Shown: positions 36,678 to 51,600, counted from the first letter of the stretch. The stretch is DNA of 64,000 nt from Diphasiastrum complanatum (GCA_029204225.1 CM055092.1:39565800-39629799); one strand, 5' to 3'. Made by a program: numbers and translations. Notes: generated by a model not told the origin, from the letters alone.

Positions 36678-39600
36678 ATGGCATCATCTCTTTGCTTTCT
36701 TTCTCACCATCGTCTCCTCTCACCCATCGCCTCGGCTTCCTCCTCCTCCTCCTCCTCCTCATCTTCCTCAGCTGTTCGATCGCGTTCTCGCATCGCCCTC
36801 CAGGCTGCGTGTGTGCTCAGGACTCCTGCCCTTTCCGATCCTTGCCTTTTGTTGGAGCCTCGGAACAGCTTCATCCACGGAGCCCGGGTCGCCTCGCGTT
36901 TTGATGGAGAAAGAGGTCGGAGATGCCATAGGCTGGTGGCTCATTCCAAAAGATCCTACTACGACCATGTTGTGAGTGCGCAACAGCAATTGAGCACGCC
37001 TGGTGCATCGAAGAATTTGGAGTATGAGGTGATTGCCCTTGCCCTCCTGCATTCCATCAGTGTCTGGAAAGTCTGCAAGCTTTTCCGATGTTTTTAGTTT
37101 AAACCGAACTCGACAGGTTGAGTTTCTCAGAAAGTAAAATCTTCCATTTCCTTGGTGTAGGGTGCTACATAAATTGCATGCGTGAATACATGGTAGATTA
37201 AGAAGTTTTTTTTGCTACTTCTTAGCTTATTCACAAACTTTGGCATTTCTGCCTAAGCAGTTTTGCCTATCGTACTATATACATTCTACTCTAAGAATAG
37301 CTAATTTTCGTGAGGCACTCCCGTTCATTTTCATCATTTGGTGTTCCAATTCCGTCTGTTGCCAGGCAACAACCTTTAAGAAACCATCCCAACTGCATAG
37401 AGAGGCTGTCCTTATTACAGTGAAATTTCTGTACTTTCTGTTTCTGATTCATCTCCAAGCTGCCACTAGACATTGTCGTGGATGAGGAATCAAGACAAAG
37501 ATATTGAAGCTTGGAATTGTGCTTGTTCTTCTTGTACTGTTTAATGTAAGAATACGAGTTTTGCATGATAGTTACAAAAAACTAGCATTGAATAGCCTTT
37601 GTTCGAATTTTGTAGAGATGTTTTGATTGTATGGCAAGCGCAGGGTGCAAGCCATAAGATCTTTAGGGTATCCATACATGTAGAAGAAAACGATTAGTTT
37701 GTAGCCCGCTTCTTGGTAGGATTGATTAAGCTAACAATATTGACAATATTGCACAATGCAGTTCAAAGATGAGGGTTCAGATCTAGATCTGAGATTACAA
37801 CTACATCATGAGGATGGAGCATTGCCACTTACGGCAAAAGATATATCTGTGGATGCTCAAGAGTCATCTCTTGTGGTTGCTGCTCGAATTCCTCAGGGTG
37901 CTCGGACTTTGTTGGCTGCCAGCAGGCTTTATGGACGCATCAAACCTTCCGAGACTGTTTGGTATGCACATTTTAGCTGCCAATTCTCTTACGCTCCAAG
38001 GCTATGTGATGCAGTAAAGTCTTCTTCCCTCTCTACACAAATTCAGTGGCTTCAGAGTTGTATAAATCTCATGCCCTTTACAACTATTTCATGTCAGATT
38101 TTTAATTAGTGAATCATCTATTAGGGATATTTTGTGGGATTTATTGTCGTTGGGTTAATTTACTACAAGCTCAATGCACTTGAGATGCTCTGTGCAGTGG
38201 GGAAGTTTGATTGGTGTTTGGATGAACGTTCACATGCAAGTGCTATTTCAGATAGATGCTAAATTCAACTATTTAGCACCACAAGCAGTTCAATGTAGGC
38301 CTGATAATGCTTATACCTTCTAACACATCTTAACTTATACTGATCCCCATTTTGGATGAACTAATGGACAAGCTGAGTTCACGTATTGACCAGATTGTCT
38401 ATTACTTTAGGTTGCAAGATAACGGATCATATGACACACCTGAAATCCGATTAAGTGGTCTTTGAAGCAATTCAAATCGCATGATGTTTGTACAAAGGAG
38501 ATAAAATAAATAACTAAAGATAGAGTAAAACTTTATTCAAGATAGTATGCATCTAGGAATGTTCTAAAGTGGCATATTGACGAAGTACACAATAAATTGA
38601 AATTATATTGATGTTAAGACTAGGGTAGTAATTGCTTATTGACCAAATCTTACAAAACAAAGAGAGACTTGAGGGAGATGAAGCTTGACTAACAAAATTA
38701 ATTGGAATTTTTTGACTTTGAACTCATAAAATGAAAGATTTCCTTAATGAGAATGAACTCCATATTGTGAGCTATATTAGCTACTCTAGCTAATTGGACA
38801 ATGAGCCAATCACAAATGAGAATCTCAGCTTTGTTCATGGCTTTTGAAGACTTCATCTCACCTTATTAAGGCTTCTAGTCTACGTCCTTTTGTTTGGGAC
38901 CCAATAATGTCCCTTGTTAATAATACACTATGGAAGTGCTGATAACAATTGATGTGCAAATGAACCCAATTAGTAAACTTAGGCTTCGAAATGCGACTCA
39001 ACATCTTAACTTGGTCCACAAAAAGATAGGGTCCTTTCTACTTGTAAAGAAATTTTGAAGGAGTCAAGAAACCTTGTTGATGAAGAGTTCCAAAGTAGAA
39101 GCTTGATTAAGTAGCATATGAAAGCCATAGAAATCTTTTGTGGATCTTGATGCACACGGTTTTTATTTGACTATGCCACTATACAAGAACGTAATGCTTC
39201 GATGATGATATTTCACAAACTTTTCCCAATAGCCATGTGAAGTACAATGAAATGAAAAATGAGACAAAATTAAGAAACCACATGCAAGTTAAGTTGGTAT
39301 GTGACTAGAATAATGATTTTTGAGATCTCAAAGGGTCCATAATAAATAATAAGCGTCAATAAAAAGCTGCTGATTGCTCTCGGCTATCCCTAGCACATAT
39401 CTCATGGCTTCTAGATACATCTGGGCTTGCATGTGCTCTCCATCCACCTCCTCCAAGGTAGACTAAATGAATGGCCAAAGGAAACTCCCACCCACATATA
39501 AACATTGTCCAAGTGGGCCCCTCATCAAGTATGAACCAAGCAACGTCACGTGTACAAGCCAAAGAATAAGAAGGATCTGCCAATTCTCAGCTTTTCTTCT

Positions 39601-42600
39601 TTCTTTATTTATATCTCTTAACAAGTTTAATAATTTTCAACTTTCAGGTTCTACTTCTCAACCTTTGAGAGGTACGAAAGGCCCCTCTCTTTTTAAATTG
39701 ATATGAAAAGGGAAGGGAAAAGTAGATTACGGGAAGCCCCCCCCCTCCCCCGCCTTTTTCTTCCCCCTTTTCATTTTCATTTACTTTGGAAATAAGGGAT
39801 AGGTTGTGGGGCCCATCCCCTTCATCACTTGTTTTTGCAACTCAAAAGAAGAGTTTATGATTACTAATTGTGATGAGTTGTCTACACCTGCAGATTTTCC
39901 TCCCCTTAAAGCTGTTTAGATTTGAATTTGATACTATCACTTGACAGTCAAGCATCTCTAACCAGAGTATGCCATATCGAAGATCACATTTTTCATTAGT
40001 ACGTAGTTTTCAGCCTCACTATTTTCTAGAGATTATGCATGAGCAGTGGAATCAAGATGATGTGGTACATGCATATTTTAGTCTCCAATTGTACATGAGT
40101 TACATGCCCATGATCAATGTTTAGATACAAGATACTGGAAGTCTTGACACATGTTGATGTAGCTGATCACGTGTTCATGAGCAACAATGTTTCACTGAAA
40201 CGCGTTTCATTCAAAGAAACTCTGTTTTGAAAAGTTTGTTTGAAACGAACCGTTCAAAAAGGATTTTAAAATTAGAGCAAATAAAAAAAAACCCTCCTAA
40301 TGTGTCTGTGAATGTCTCATTGAGTCCTTAGTCCTTCAAGTGTGTCAATTACCAATTGTTTATACTATCATTGTATAGAGCTATAATCACTATCGAGACA
40401 CTTAAACAAGACTTGGTTTTCCTTTTAGGAATAAAAACAAGCAAAAAAAAAAACCCTAAAAACGTTTTGCCATTTCTTTCCCGACAAAGCTGATTCTTTC
40501 TTGTTTCAAATGCATTCCAAACATGTTGCGAAAAGGCTTTTCCAAAAGGTCCTCGAAACATTGATGAGCAATCTTATGAGGCACCTATATTTGTACCTGA
40601 GACGTAGTTATGAACGTAGCCACGGCTGATCTAGATTTAGTCTATGAAAGCATCACATAAGCAAGACTTAACCCTAGAAAGCAGGAGAGAGAAAGCTTAA
40701 AGAGACTAAAGAAGGAGATCATATCATAAGCCAAGTAACAAATGACACAGAATCCCTACTTATAGCCAAGAGGAAGCTCTAAAAGGAAGCTTCCAGTGGC
40801 TAGGGCCAAACTGAGAGGGAAAATAGTGCGCCCTCCAAGAAGGCCCCCACTCTCAGTAATATGACCAAATAACCAATATAGTGAATCATAGGGCCCAAGG
40901 CCAATAATATGGTCTAAATGTCAATAATAGGGCCCAAGGCCAACCATATAGTCTAAATGTCAAATAATGAATAAAAAAGGGCCCAAAGCCTGCTTATGCA
41001 TAAAGTAAAGTAAATGTAAATGGACATGGCGAATGTAATGAGCCGAGTCCATAACTCTCCCCGACACAAAAATAAGACCCAACTGCCATAAAGGACTGGA
41101 TCAAGTAACAGCAAGCCCTGGAGGATCAACTGGAACAGCATCTGGTGTAGTAACAACTGGAGCAACAGCTGATGTAGAGGAATCAACAAGTGCGGCAAGA
41201 GCACGAGCCTGATCCGCAAGTGACGGTGTATGATAAAAGACATCAATAGGCTCCCATGTGGCCTCCTCAACAGGACGACCATCCCACTGGACTAGGAATT
41301 GAATCTGCCGGCGGCGTCGACTATGATGCAAACGCACCTGAAGGATAGCAGCAGGTAATAAAGGAAAGAGATTCGGTGCAGTAGGAAACTCAGCATCACG
41401 AGGAGCATCATCCTCAATAGCAGCACGTAATAAACTGACATGGAATATATCACAGGCACGTGTGGAAGCAGGAAGCTGAAGACGATATGTAACTGGACTA
41501 AGAACCTCCAACATACAATAAGGCCCATAATAACGTGGTGCAAGCTTCTCAGTAGAAGCATGGCCCTGAATAAAATGATGACGTGCAAACCGTAGGCGTA
41601 GATATACCATATCACCAACATGAAACTCAACATGACGTCGATGATGATCAACTGAAGCCTGATAACGCTGCTGAACCTGCTGCAAATGGGAACTGGCCTG
41701 GAGAATAAGCTCGCGAGCACCTGATAGAAATGAAGACAGTGTCACAGGTGTATCCTCGGGAGGAAGAGGAATACTAGGTAAAAGAGGTGCATAACCATGA
41801 GATAATAAAAATGGTGCAACGCCGGTGCTGGTACTAACAGAGCTGTTATAGCTATACTCTGCCAAACATAAGTGCTGATCCCAATCCTTCCCTGAAGGAG
41901 TAACAAAATGGTGCAAATAATCCTCAAGGATCCTATTAAGGACCTCAGACTGCCCATCAGAAGTAGAATGATAAGCAGACCCCATAAAAAGCTGTACATC
42001 CAATATACACATAAGCTCTGTCCAGAACAATGATGTAAACTTACTATCCCGATCAGAAAGGATAGTACGAGGAAACCCATGTAGGCGAAATATCTCTGAA
42101 AGGAACAAGCGTGCACACTGCTCTGCTGCGATAGTACTGCGGACGGGTATGAAATGTGCCTGTTTCGAGAACCTGTCAACTACCACCATACATGAATCGT
42201 GACCACGACGGGTGCGGGGAAGGCCAATGATGAAGTCCATAGAAATATCAGTCCACTGGCGGTGAGGAATAGGCCAACTCTGAAGCAAACCAGCGGACTT
42301 AGCACGGGAGTACTTATTACGTAAGCAAAAAGGACAGGTACGAATAAGTACAACAAGCTCTTTCCTAAGGGATGGCCAATAGAAATGATCCTTAAGACGA
42401 GCATAAGACTTCTGAAAACCAAAATGACCCCCAACTGGGGATGAATGAGCATCCGACAACAACTGGAACTAGGAATACAAAGAGAACCATAATGATAAAG
42501 ACGGTGGTCAACAATGGAATAAGCCTGATGAGGTGAAGATGACATAGGTGGAGCAGAACTATAAACATCACGAAAATCAGAACATGTAAGATAAGCAGAT

Positions 42601-45600
42601 GGAAGATCATCAAACCAAGAAGGGATCGTGGCAACAAGGGTATTCAATAAAGCAGGAAGTCTAGACAATGCGTCAGCAGCAGTGTTAGCACGACCAGGAC
42701 GATACAAAATAGAAAAATCAAAAGATTGTAAAAACTGCAACCAACGAAACTGATGATCACTAAGATCACGCTGGGAGAAGAGATAACGTAAGGACTGATG
42801 ATCAGTAACGATATCAAAAGGAACACGGTACAGGTAATGGCGCCACTTCTTAAGAGCATAGATAATGGCAAGAAGCTCTTTCTCATGGACAGAATCACGT
42901 TGCTCATAAGAGCGTAAACGACGCGACTCATAAGCAATAATACACTGAGACTGACGAAGCAAGGCACCCAAACCAACATTACTCGCATCGGTCTCAACAA
43001 TAAATTTCTGATCAAACTGTGGTAAACATAGGACAAAGGCCTCCACAACAGCACGACGAAGAGTGTCAAAGGCGAACTGACAATCAGAAGTCCAAACAAA
43101 AGCACTAGACTTCTTCAAAAGGGCATGAAGAGAGGCAACCACAGTGGCAAAATGAGGAACAGGACGACGAAGGTGAGTAGCGAGACCAAGAAACATACGA
43201 ACATGGTGGACATCTGTGGGAACAGGCCAATCAGCGATTGCCCGAACCTTATGAGGGTCCAAACGAATACGACCATCACAAATGAGAAATCATAAAAACT
43301 CAATCTCAACAACAACAAAGGAACACTTAGCAAACAACTGGTGATGAACAAGCAATTGAAAAACAGATGAAAGATGTAACACATGCTCATCAAGAGTCTT
43401 ACTAAAAACAAGAATATCATCAAAATAAACTAAAACACAACGACCAAGGAGAGGACGCATGATGTTATTCATCACATTCGGGAACGTAGGTGGACCATTA
43501 GTAACACCAAAAGGAAGAACACGAAACTCATACAAACCAAGATGGGTACGAAACGCAGTCTTGTGTTCGTCCGAAGGATGCATCCTAATCTGGTGATAGC
43601 CGGAACGTAAGTCTATCTTAGAGAAAAGATGAGAGGTGCCTCACTGGTCAAAGAGATCATCCATGTGAGGAATAGGATACTGGTTACGGATGGTCAACTT
43701 ATTGAGGGCACGATAATCAATGCAGAGGCGTTTGGAACCATCTTTCTTACTGACAAGGAGAACAGGGGCACCAAAAGGACTGTGACTAGGAACAATAAGG
43801 CCCTGATCTAGTAAAGCAGTAATCTGAAGCTCAACCTCATCACGCTCAGACTTAGACATACGGTAAGGAGGCCGGGAGGGAGGAGCAGAACCAGGACGCA
43901 AATCAATATGGTGGTTCACATCACGTAATGGTGGTAGCGTCGTAGGTTCTGAAAAGACAAATGCATACTGATGTAATAAGTCAGAGATCACCTGAGGAAC
44001 AGCTGCTGGAGGAGAGGTAGTCACTGGAGGATCTGCTGCAGCACGCTGAACACATAATAAAGCTGCACAATGAACCTTAGGTAGGCTGCGGATAAACTGC
44101 TTCCCGCTGATCAGCTGGAAATCTGCCTGAGAATCAATACCAGCAAGTGAGTGGGTCACTGCATCATGAACAAATGTCAATGTCTGCTGAGCCAGGTCCA
44201 AAGTAACCGCTCCCAATGAAGCAAACCAATCAGCACCAAGGATAAGGTCATAGCGCTCCAGAGGAATGATATAAAGATCTGCCTGTCCAGAAAAATCACC
44301 AATGCGGTAGGATAATCCCTGAAACATCTGAGAACTAGGAAATGAGTGAGAACTGGCAACCTCGACTGTGAGAGGCTGTGGAGCAGGAATAGGTGAAGCG
44401 CGTATCCGGCTGAGAACATAACTGCTGATAAAGGAATGAGTGCTGCCGGTATCAACTAAAGCAATATACTCACGACCAGTAATGCGCACACGTAGCTGAA
44501 TGGAGCGAGGACCGGGGCACCCTGTCCAGGTAGCATAAGCAAGCTGAGCATGGCAAGTAGCAGGAAGTAAATCAGTAGAAGGCTCAGGAGATAGATCAGG
44601 CTCATCAGATATATGAATGTAGATATCGGACTCATCTGGGGTAGTGCCCTCATGGTAGAAAACAGCAGTAGAAGTAGGCAGGGGCTGGCGGCAATCACGG
44701 GCAATGTGGTCAGGACTCTTACAACGAAAGCAAAGGCGCTTCTGCTTAATGTCAGCGAACTCTGCAGACGTTTAACGTCAGACAAAATCAGGACGAGGAG
44801 GCGAAGGTCGAGGAGCGGGAGAAGTAAGAGAAGAGGTCGGGACGACAATGGATGGGGCAGATGGGGCCGGAGATTGTAGAGGTGAAAGAGATGGACGGGG
44901 TCGGGAAAAGCGAAAGGGAGCAGGATCAGGGTACTTATGCTGTAAAGTACTAGCAAGGGACATGGCCTCAACAAGTGTGGGTGGACGGAAAGAAGAGACA
45001 TCGTATCGTAGAGCACCACGAAGTCCAGCAATGTAGCGAGAAATAAGCTCGGTGGGCTGAAGATCTATAAAGAGGTAGGAAAGGTCCATAAACTGATCTG
45101 TATAGGAAGAAAGATCACCAGTCTGAGTAAGACTACGGAATATATCATGCTGGCGGCTCAGCCACTGAGGGTCAATCATAGCATGACGAAGATCACGACA
45201 AAAGGTAGGCCATAACTGGAGACCGTCCCGATCAGGGTCAAGTCGGTAGACCCACCACCAAGTGGCAGCACGTCCATCTAAATGTAAGGCGGCTAACTGG
45301 ATCTTCTGAGGATCAGTCTTAGGGTAAATCTGAAAATAAGTATCAAGCTTTGCAAACCAATTCTCTAACAAGTTCCCGTCAGAGGAACCAGAATAGGTGG
45401 CAAGCTGTACCCGATCACGAAAATCTCGAGCAAAATGTGGCTCAGGAGCTAGATGTCGTGGAAAATGTGACTCAGGAGCTGTAGGACGTGGAAAACCGGG
45501 TGGTGGGTTAGGTGGAAAATGAGGCCCACCGCCAAAGGAAGTAGACGAGGATGGAAGTCCAAATGGAGACCCAAATGATGAATGAACAGGGGCTTTGCCA

Positions 45601-48600
45601 GGTCCATGTGGCTGTAAGGAATCAATCTGTGACTGCATAGTGGCAAAGCTGGTCTGTAGAGTGGTAAAACCGGTCATCATTTGGTCGAAACGACTACTGA
45701 GGAGAGTAAGAGAGTCACGCATATCAGCAAACTGTTCATCTAAAGGTCCGGAATGACTCGCAAGTGTAGTGGGTGAGCTAGCCATGAGGAAGAAAAAGTA
45801 AGCGAGAAAAGAAATGTGCTAAACAATTGGACGAACTGAAGGAGAGGGCATAAGTCGTCACAATAGGCACGCCAATGAAAAGACACAATAGAACTCGCGA
45901 TGTAAGATGAACGGAAAGGACATTTAAGTAAGAAATACCTCGTAACCGCAACCGGAAGTGAGCTGAAAAATAGCAGCGATATGTCGAGGTACCGGGCAGC
46001 CTCCAAAAAAGATGCTAAGGGCCTGACAACGTGGAGTAAACGGTGGGTAAAAGTATGGGAAACAATAATGGACTATGGGGCTGGAAGGGGAGCAGCCAAG
46101 GAAAGGAAGTGATAACAAAAAGGAGGTATGGGCAGCGAGGAAACAAGGCTGAAGAATAAGAGATCGCCCTTCAAGGGTAAAAAAAAGTTTGCGATAAAGA
46201 CGGGGAGCAATCCCGATGCGCAATGAAGTTGGGTGGGAGTGGCTTTCTAAGCATCTAGGCGTGTTTGTGTTGTCCGGGGTAGGGTTGCGGACACTATTGT
46301 TCGGGGTAGGAGGGTGGGCTGAAATTGAGGCGGATGTAGGGTGCCAGCTATGGTTGCGAACACTATTGTCCGGGGTAGGGTTGCGAACACTATTGTCCGG
46401 GGTAGGGTTGCGGACACTATTGTCCGGGGTAGGAGGGTGGGCTGAAATTGAGGCGGATGTAGGGCGCCAGCTATGGTGGAGTGTGGGCGTCCAAGAGAGG
46501 TAGTAAACGGCAAAAAAAAAAAAAAAATTGGATCAAAAAGATGGGTTGGTAGGGCGCTAGGAGTGGCTGATGGAAGGTGGCGAATAGGGGCAGCAAAAAG
46601 TGGAAATTTTCAGCAAAGGAAGGAGCAGTAGGGCGCTGGTCAGCAAGCATGAGGGCGCCCAATAGGGCAGCAAATAGGAGGCAGTAGGGCGCCCAAAATA
46701 GGGGAGGAAAAAGGCTGAAAATGCAGCAGTAGGCAGCCAGCAAGAGGGCGCTAAAAATGGGCAGCAAGTGGGCGCCTGTCCTCCTCCGATCCGTCGTGAA
46801 AATCTGCAAGACAAGTGTGGAGAAATGCTGAAGATCCGGCTGAAAAATGGTGAAGATCCAAGCTGAAGATGGGCGCCCTCCTGTGAGAGAAAAATCTGCT
46901 CAATGGAGATGCTCAGGAAAGTGCTCTGATACTAAGTTATGAACGTAGCCACGGCTAATCTAGATTTAGTCTATGAAAGCATCACATAAGCAAGACTTAA
47001 CCCTAGAAAGCAGGAGAGAGAAAGCTTAAAGAGACTAAAGAAGGAGATCATATCATAAGCCAAGTAACAAATGACACAGAATCCCTACTTATAGCCAAGA
47101 GGAAGCCCTAAAAGGAAGCTTCCAGTGGCTAGGGCCAAACTGAGAGGGAAAATAGTGCGCCCTCCAAGAAGGCCCCCACTCTCAGTAATATGACCAAATA
47201 ACCAATATAGTGAATCATAGGGCCCAAGGCCAATAATATGGTCTAAATGTCAATAATAGGGCCCAAGGCCAACCATATAGTCTAAATGTCAAATAATGAA
47301 TAAAAAAGGGCCCAAAGCCTGCTTATGCATAAAGTAAAGTAAATGTAAATGGACATGGCGAATGTAATGAGCCGAGTCCATAACTGACGTGGCCATTGGT
47401 TCATTCAACAACAATGTAGAGGTTGATGGTTCTTGCAAATAACAATTTGTGAGCTATTTTGCATTACCTTCTCGTGTAATGTGGCAACTTAGGTCAGGTA
47501 TGTTCCTTGACATAGATTTAGGCTACTATGGATGCACAACATTGAGGGGTCTATTTCTATTATGTGTGGGCACCATATGATATAGTTTTATTGTGATGTG
47601 TACTTTGAATCCTTTTGCCATTGGAGGGTGGAATTCTTTTCATGCCATGGCAGTGATGTATCATAAAATAGATCTATGATATTAGGAATAGATCTTTGTT
47701 TGAATCCTCGGTAATTCTTGTTTTACAGTGACTAAAGGACATGCCAACTACTAGACGTATTCCTATGTCCCATGCCCTTCTCATATAAACATTTGTAGCT
47801 TAAATCCAAGCCTATGACATTCCGTTCCCCTTAAGAAGCATTTACATCCTTGAAAACTAGATCAAGAAAAATTTTCTTGCGGTTACTTGATCTTTTCCAA
47901 GTTAAGCCCTATATTAGTTTAATCAAGTACTCTTGATTTAGGGTGTGGTGTGTACCCCTTTCTTTCATCTTGAGTATTTTCTTAGGTTTGTGTTGAAGCA
48001 CCAATGGCTTTTTGAGTGCAACATGGGTGTCATCCCTTATAAGGTTATCAAGTCATACTTTTTTGTGGCTGGCTTATGTGAGGCTATTTCAACCACGATA
48101 ATCTTTTGGGATGGCTAACCTCACCGACGTATGGTCATGTAGTTTGGTTTGGGAGTGTTTTATGCATATGATGGACTGATTTTGAAAGGGTACAAAAGGG
48201 ATTTTTGAATATTTGCATTGCAGTGAATCAAACAACCCCTTAGCCTATTTTTTTGGTTGAATTACATTGTCCTAGTTATGAACACATTCCACAAATCTTG
48301 ACGAGATGCTGATAAAGAAATGATGGACAAACATGCATGACAATTTACATGTAGGGTATTTCTAGTTCGGCCGTTCTTGTTTGTAAGGCTATCTCAATTG
48401 GATGCTCATTATTAAGTTTTGCATTGTAAATACATGTTGTCTTTCTATCAAGATGGTACCTCTCTAGTTAATGAAACCAGGTTGTCATGTAATGTGATCT
48501 AATCCATCTAATCTCCTTTTAGTCTCTTTTCTATTTCCAAATTGCAGGTTTGTAGATGAGACTGAGGTTGTCTTTAGTTTGAAGAAAGCTGATAAGGAGT

Positions 48601-51600
48601 TAGTATGGCCAGGCCTTTTGGAAGATTGGGAAACCCTATGCCTTGGTGTTCCAAAAATGTTGAAGGGAACATCAGTGTACATTGTCGGACATTCCACAGA
48701 TATCAATTGGGCTGTAGCACAAAAAGTGGCTAATGCATTAGGGTAATCTTTGCAATTTATTATGTATGAAGTTATCAATATGTAAAACTGTTGGAAGAAG
48801 AATATTATTGGCATGTTCATAACCCTCCACATCTTTGTAATTGCCATGTTCATAACCTTCCACATCTTTGTAATTGCCATCTTTTGCAAGTAAGTGTACT
48901 CTAGCTCTTTATGTAAATTCCTTGTTGTCATTCCATTATAATTACTTTGTTTCCTTGCAAAAGACTGTATAAATGATTTGGAGTGATAAAGAAATCACAT
49001 TGTATTAGTGACTTACCTGTTTGAGTTAATGATAATTGAGTATTTTCCTATCTTAGCCGACCATTGAAAGTTCACCAATTACTGTCACATGGTTAATTAA
49101 GCATTTTGGCCTCCACAGTAGTCGGCATATTTTGAAAGCTTTCACGAGGCCTATTGACAAGTACAACAAAAGGCCATAATCTTGTTTCACTCGTTAAATT
49201 TCTGATTGGGCTAGGTTGTTCGGATCAAATTATCTTCTAACACCTTTTTGGTGACATTACTGGGATCTAACTTTGTTTGCCTAATAATTATTTTGATTTT
49301 GCGTTCCATAATGGATGTTGAAAATCAACAATCTCTACGATCTGAGAAGTCTATGTATGGGGACTTGAGGGCAAGACCGTCAACTCTGCAGAAGATCTTA
49401 ATGTGCAGATTCATTTGTTTGAACTTATCTACTAGGCTAATTATAAACACAGACCTCATAAAAAATCAGAACTTACCACTTCAAGAAGAAAGTACTGTAG
49501 TGATTTGTACAATACTTGTTGGATGATTCCAGCCTATGTTCATCATTTTGAGGTTGTTTGTAAATGCTTGCAAGACTCTTTATCTGTTCAAAAACAGTCA
49601 AATTATTTTCGGACAGGACTTCACCAGGAATTGCAAAGTGGAAAAACTACACTTTAGGAAAGAAGTCTGGACAAAATTGTGGCCGTGTCACAATTGGAGG
49701 AAGAAGAAAGTTAGAAACATTATTGACAGAAACCCAAGAGACTCTTCAGAAAAATCTTCCTCCTCTTCAAAGGATGAGCTCAAAAATTGTAAAGCTAAAG
49801 CTAAGTACAAGAGACATCGGCTGGCATGAACCACCATCCTCAACTAGCCTGTCGATCGTGTGAAGTTTTACATTCATAGTCAAGAGGGGGTCATCATGCT
49901 AGGTAATGTAGAAACTTTTACTATAGTTATTGTAACATGTTTAACAACTCGAGTTTGTGCATTTCAAGGCTAAACACCTGGAAACCACCTTTCTAGCACA
50001 ACCAATACTATCCCAGCCCATCAATTGTACGCGAAATTTTTAATAGCTGAGGTGCAACCACAACCGACACGCCCCATATAGCAACACTCTACTCAATTCA
50101 TTCCTAGCATGCCATTCATCTATCACGGTTGTGCCTCTAATCTTTGTGGATATTGCACAGTTATAGGATACCGACACTTCAACTGCACCCAATGGAGTGC
50201 ACCATCAATGCATGCAAAATCTAAGGAATGGGGTTCTCATTGCTTAGCATTAACCAGCTGTTTTGCAACCTCGAGTTGTTCCAATCACAAAAGGAAACAG
50301 TTGGCCACCATAGGCCGCGATGCAAACTGTTGCAGTGGAACCAACCCAAGCTCATGTTGGGTGCTTGATTCGGTTGTTGGTCATCACCATCCATCGGTCC
50401 TATGACCCTCTGGGAAACAGGCTTAAATGGGGCTATGTCTGGTCCATTATCGGGCTCTAACATTCCTTTCCCCTGCAGAAAAATCATCACTACTGGATGA
50501 CAAAAGTTGATACATCCTCCATAACCTCTGTTGACTCTCTCATGTGTCATAGGACAATGGTAGTCCTATCTTAGGCACTCTTGAAGAATTCGTTTCCTTG
50601 ATCATCCATATCCAATCTAGTTTTCAAGGTTACTAGATCCTCTTGCAAGAACGTGATATCTAATCGCCTCTGTCCGATCTGGTTCAAGTGACAATCAGAT
50701 GCTCTTGGAGAAAGTGATTCTAACATCGCTTTTTTCTCCCTGCGATTACCTGCTTAAGTGTATGGTTTGATGTATCCTGCCCATGATATGTAGCCAAGTT
50801 TGAAACCATGTGGCCAATAACATATTGGATGTAGTTTACATCCCTTTGATATTTCCAACTATTGAACCACATTGTTACTATGCTTACGATTTGTCATGAT
50901 CCACTATAACTAGGAAATTTCTTGGTGCACTTCCATCGCGGTAATTGCACTGAGTTTGGCAGTACTAATCGGAAGCCCATATCTCCTACAAGAATTTTTG
51001 GATATGTACAAACCTCATGCATAACTCTTTGCTTTAAAGGAGCCTTGGAAAGATCTTGTCGAGCTATTGTTGATCTTTGTTGCATTTGAGTCATAGACTT
51101 TGTTTTGCTAGGTTTTGTGTACAAGATCCTTGTGGTTGCGAGGCTTGACCTCACATAAACTATGTGAATTTTTCTTGGTGGACACATTTTGTTTTTATTG
51201 TAGGCAACTAATTGTGTTCTAGATACTTTGTCTAGACAACTAAATTACACAAAATATGCTTAAAGCATATTTTTAGGCCTATGGCCTTTGAGAGCAATAA
51301 GCTCAGCCCTGCACAAAAAAATTATCCAACATATCAAAAGGAGTTGTATGCCATATTTCATGCATTAAAGACATGGAGGCATTATCTATATGGATCGGAA
51401 ATTTTCTGATCATGATACCTTAAGATACTTTTGTAAGTAGCCAGACCTTAGAGGCCCGTTAGTACAAGAATGGTGTTGAGAGTCGTGTGGCAATGCACTA
51501 TCTCATGGTGTATCAAATGTCATTTGTAGTCATTGAAAATAACTTACTATCCGAGATAAGAAAGGCTCAACAAGAAGATCTTCATTGTAAGAAAGTGGAA

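Larger units (their letters stand above)
40606..47385 (-). mobile_element. young full-length Ty3/Gypsy chromovirus in SKL2 intron 2
   Basis: Two 451-bp LTRs (40606-41056 and 46935-47385) flank an internal region read on the minus strand: leader, Gag, protease, RT, RNase H, integrase, chromodomain. An exact 5-bp target duplication GACGT lies at 40601-40605 and 47386-47390. The primer site next to the 5' LTR on the minus strand reads TAGTATCAGAGC, one change from the Met-tRNA site TGGTATCAGAGC. The polypurine tract GTCGGGGAG precedes the 3' LTR. The LTRs differ at only 2 of 451 positions, so the insertion is recent. Its LTR termini are AGTTATG...CATAACT, not TG...CA. Confidence 0.95.

Noticed and set aside
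36668-36904. ORF starting 10 bp before the SKL2 start
   Set aside because: It overlaps SKL2 exon 1 in another frame and does not join to downstream exons.
49564-49863. Weak resemblance of [20 protein letters not shown] to ribosomal protein L2
   Set aside because: Only a short basic Gly-rich stretch is similar. No further L2 blocks follow, so chance similarity is more likely than an organelle gene transfer.
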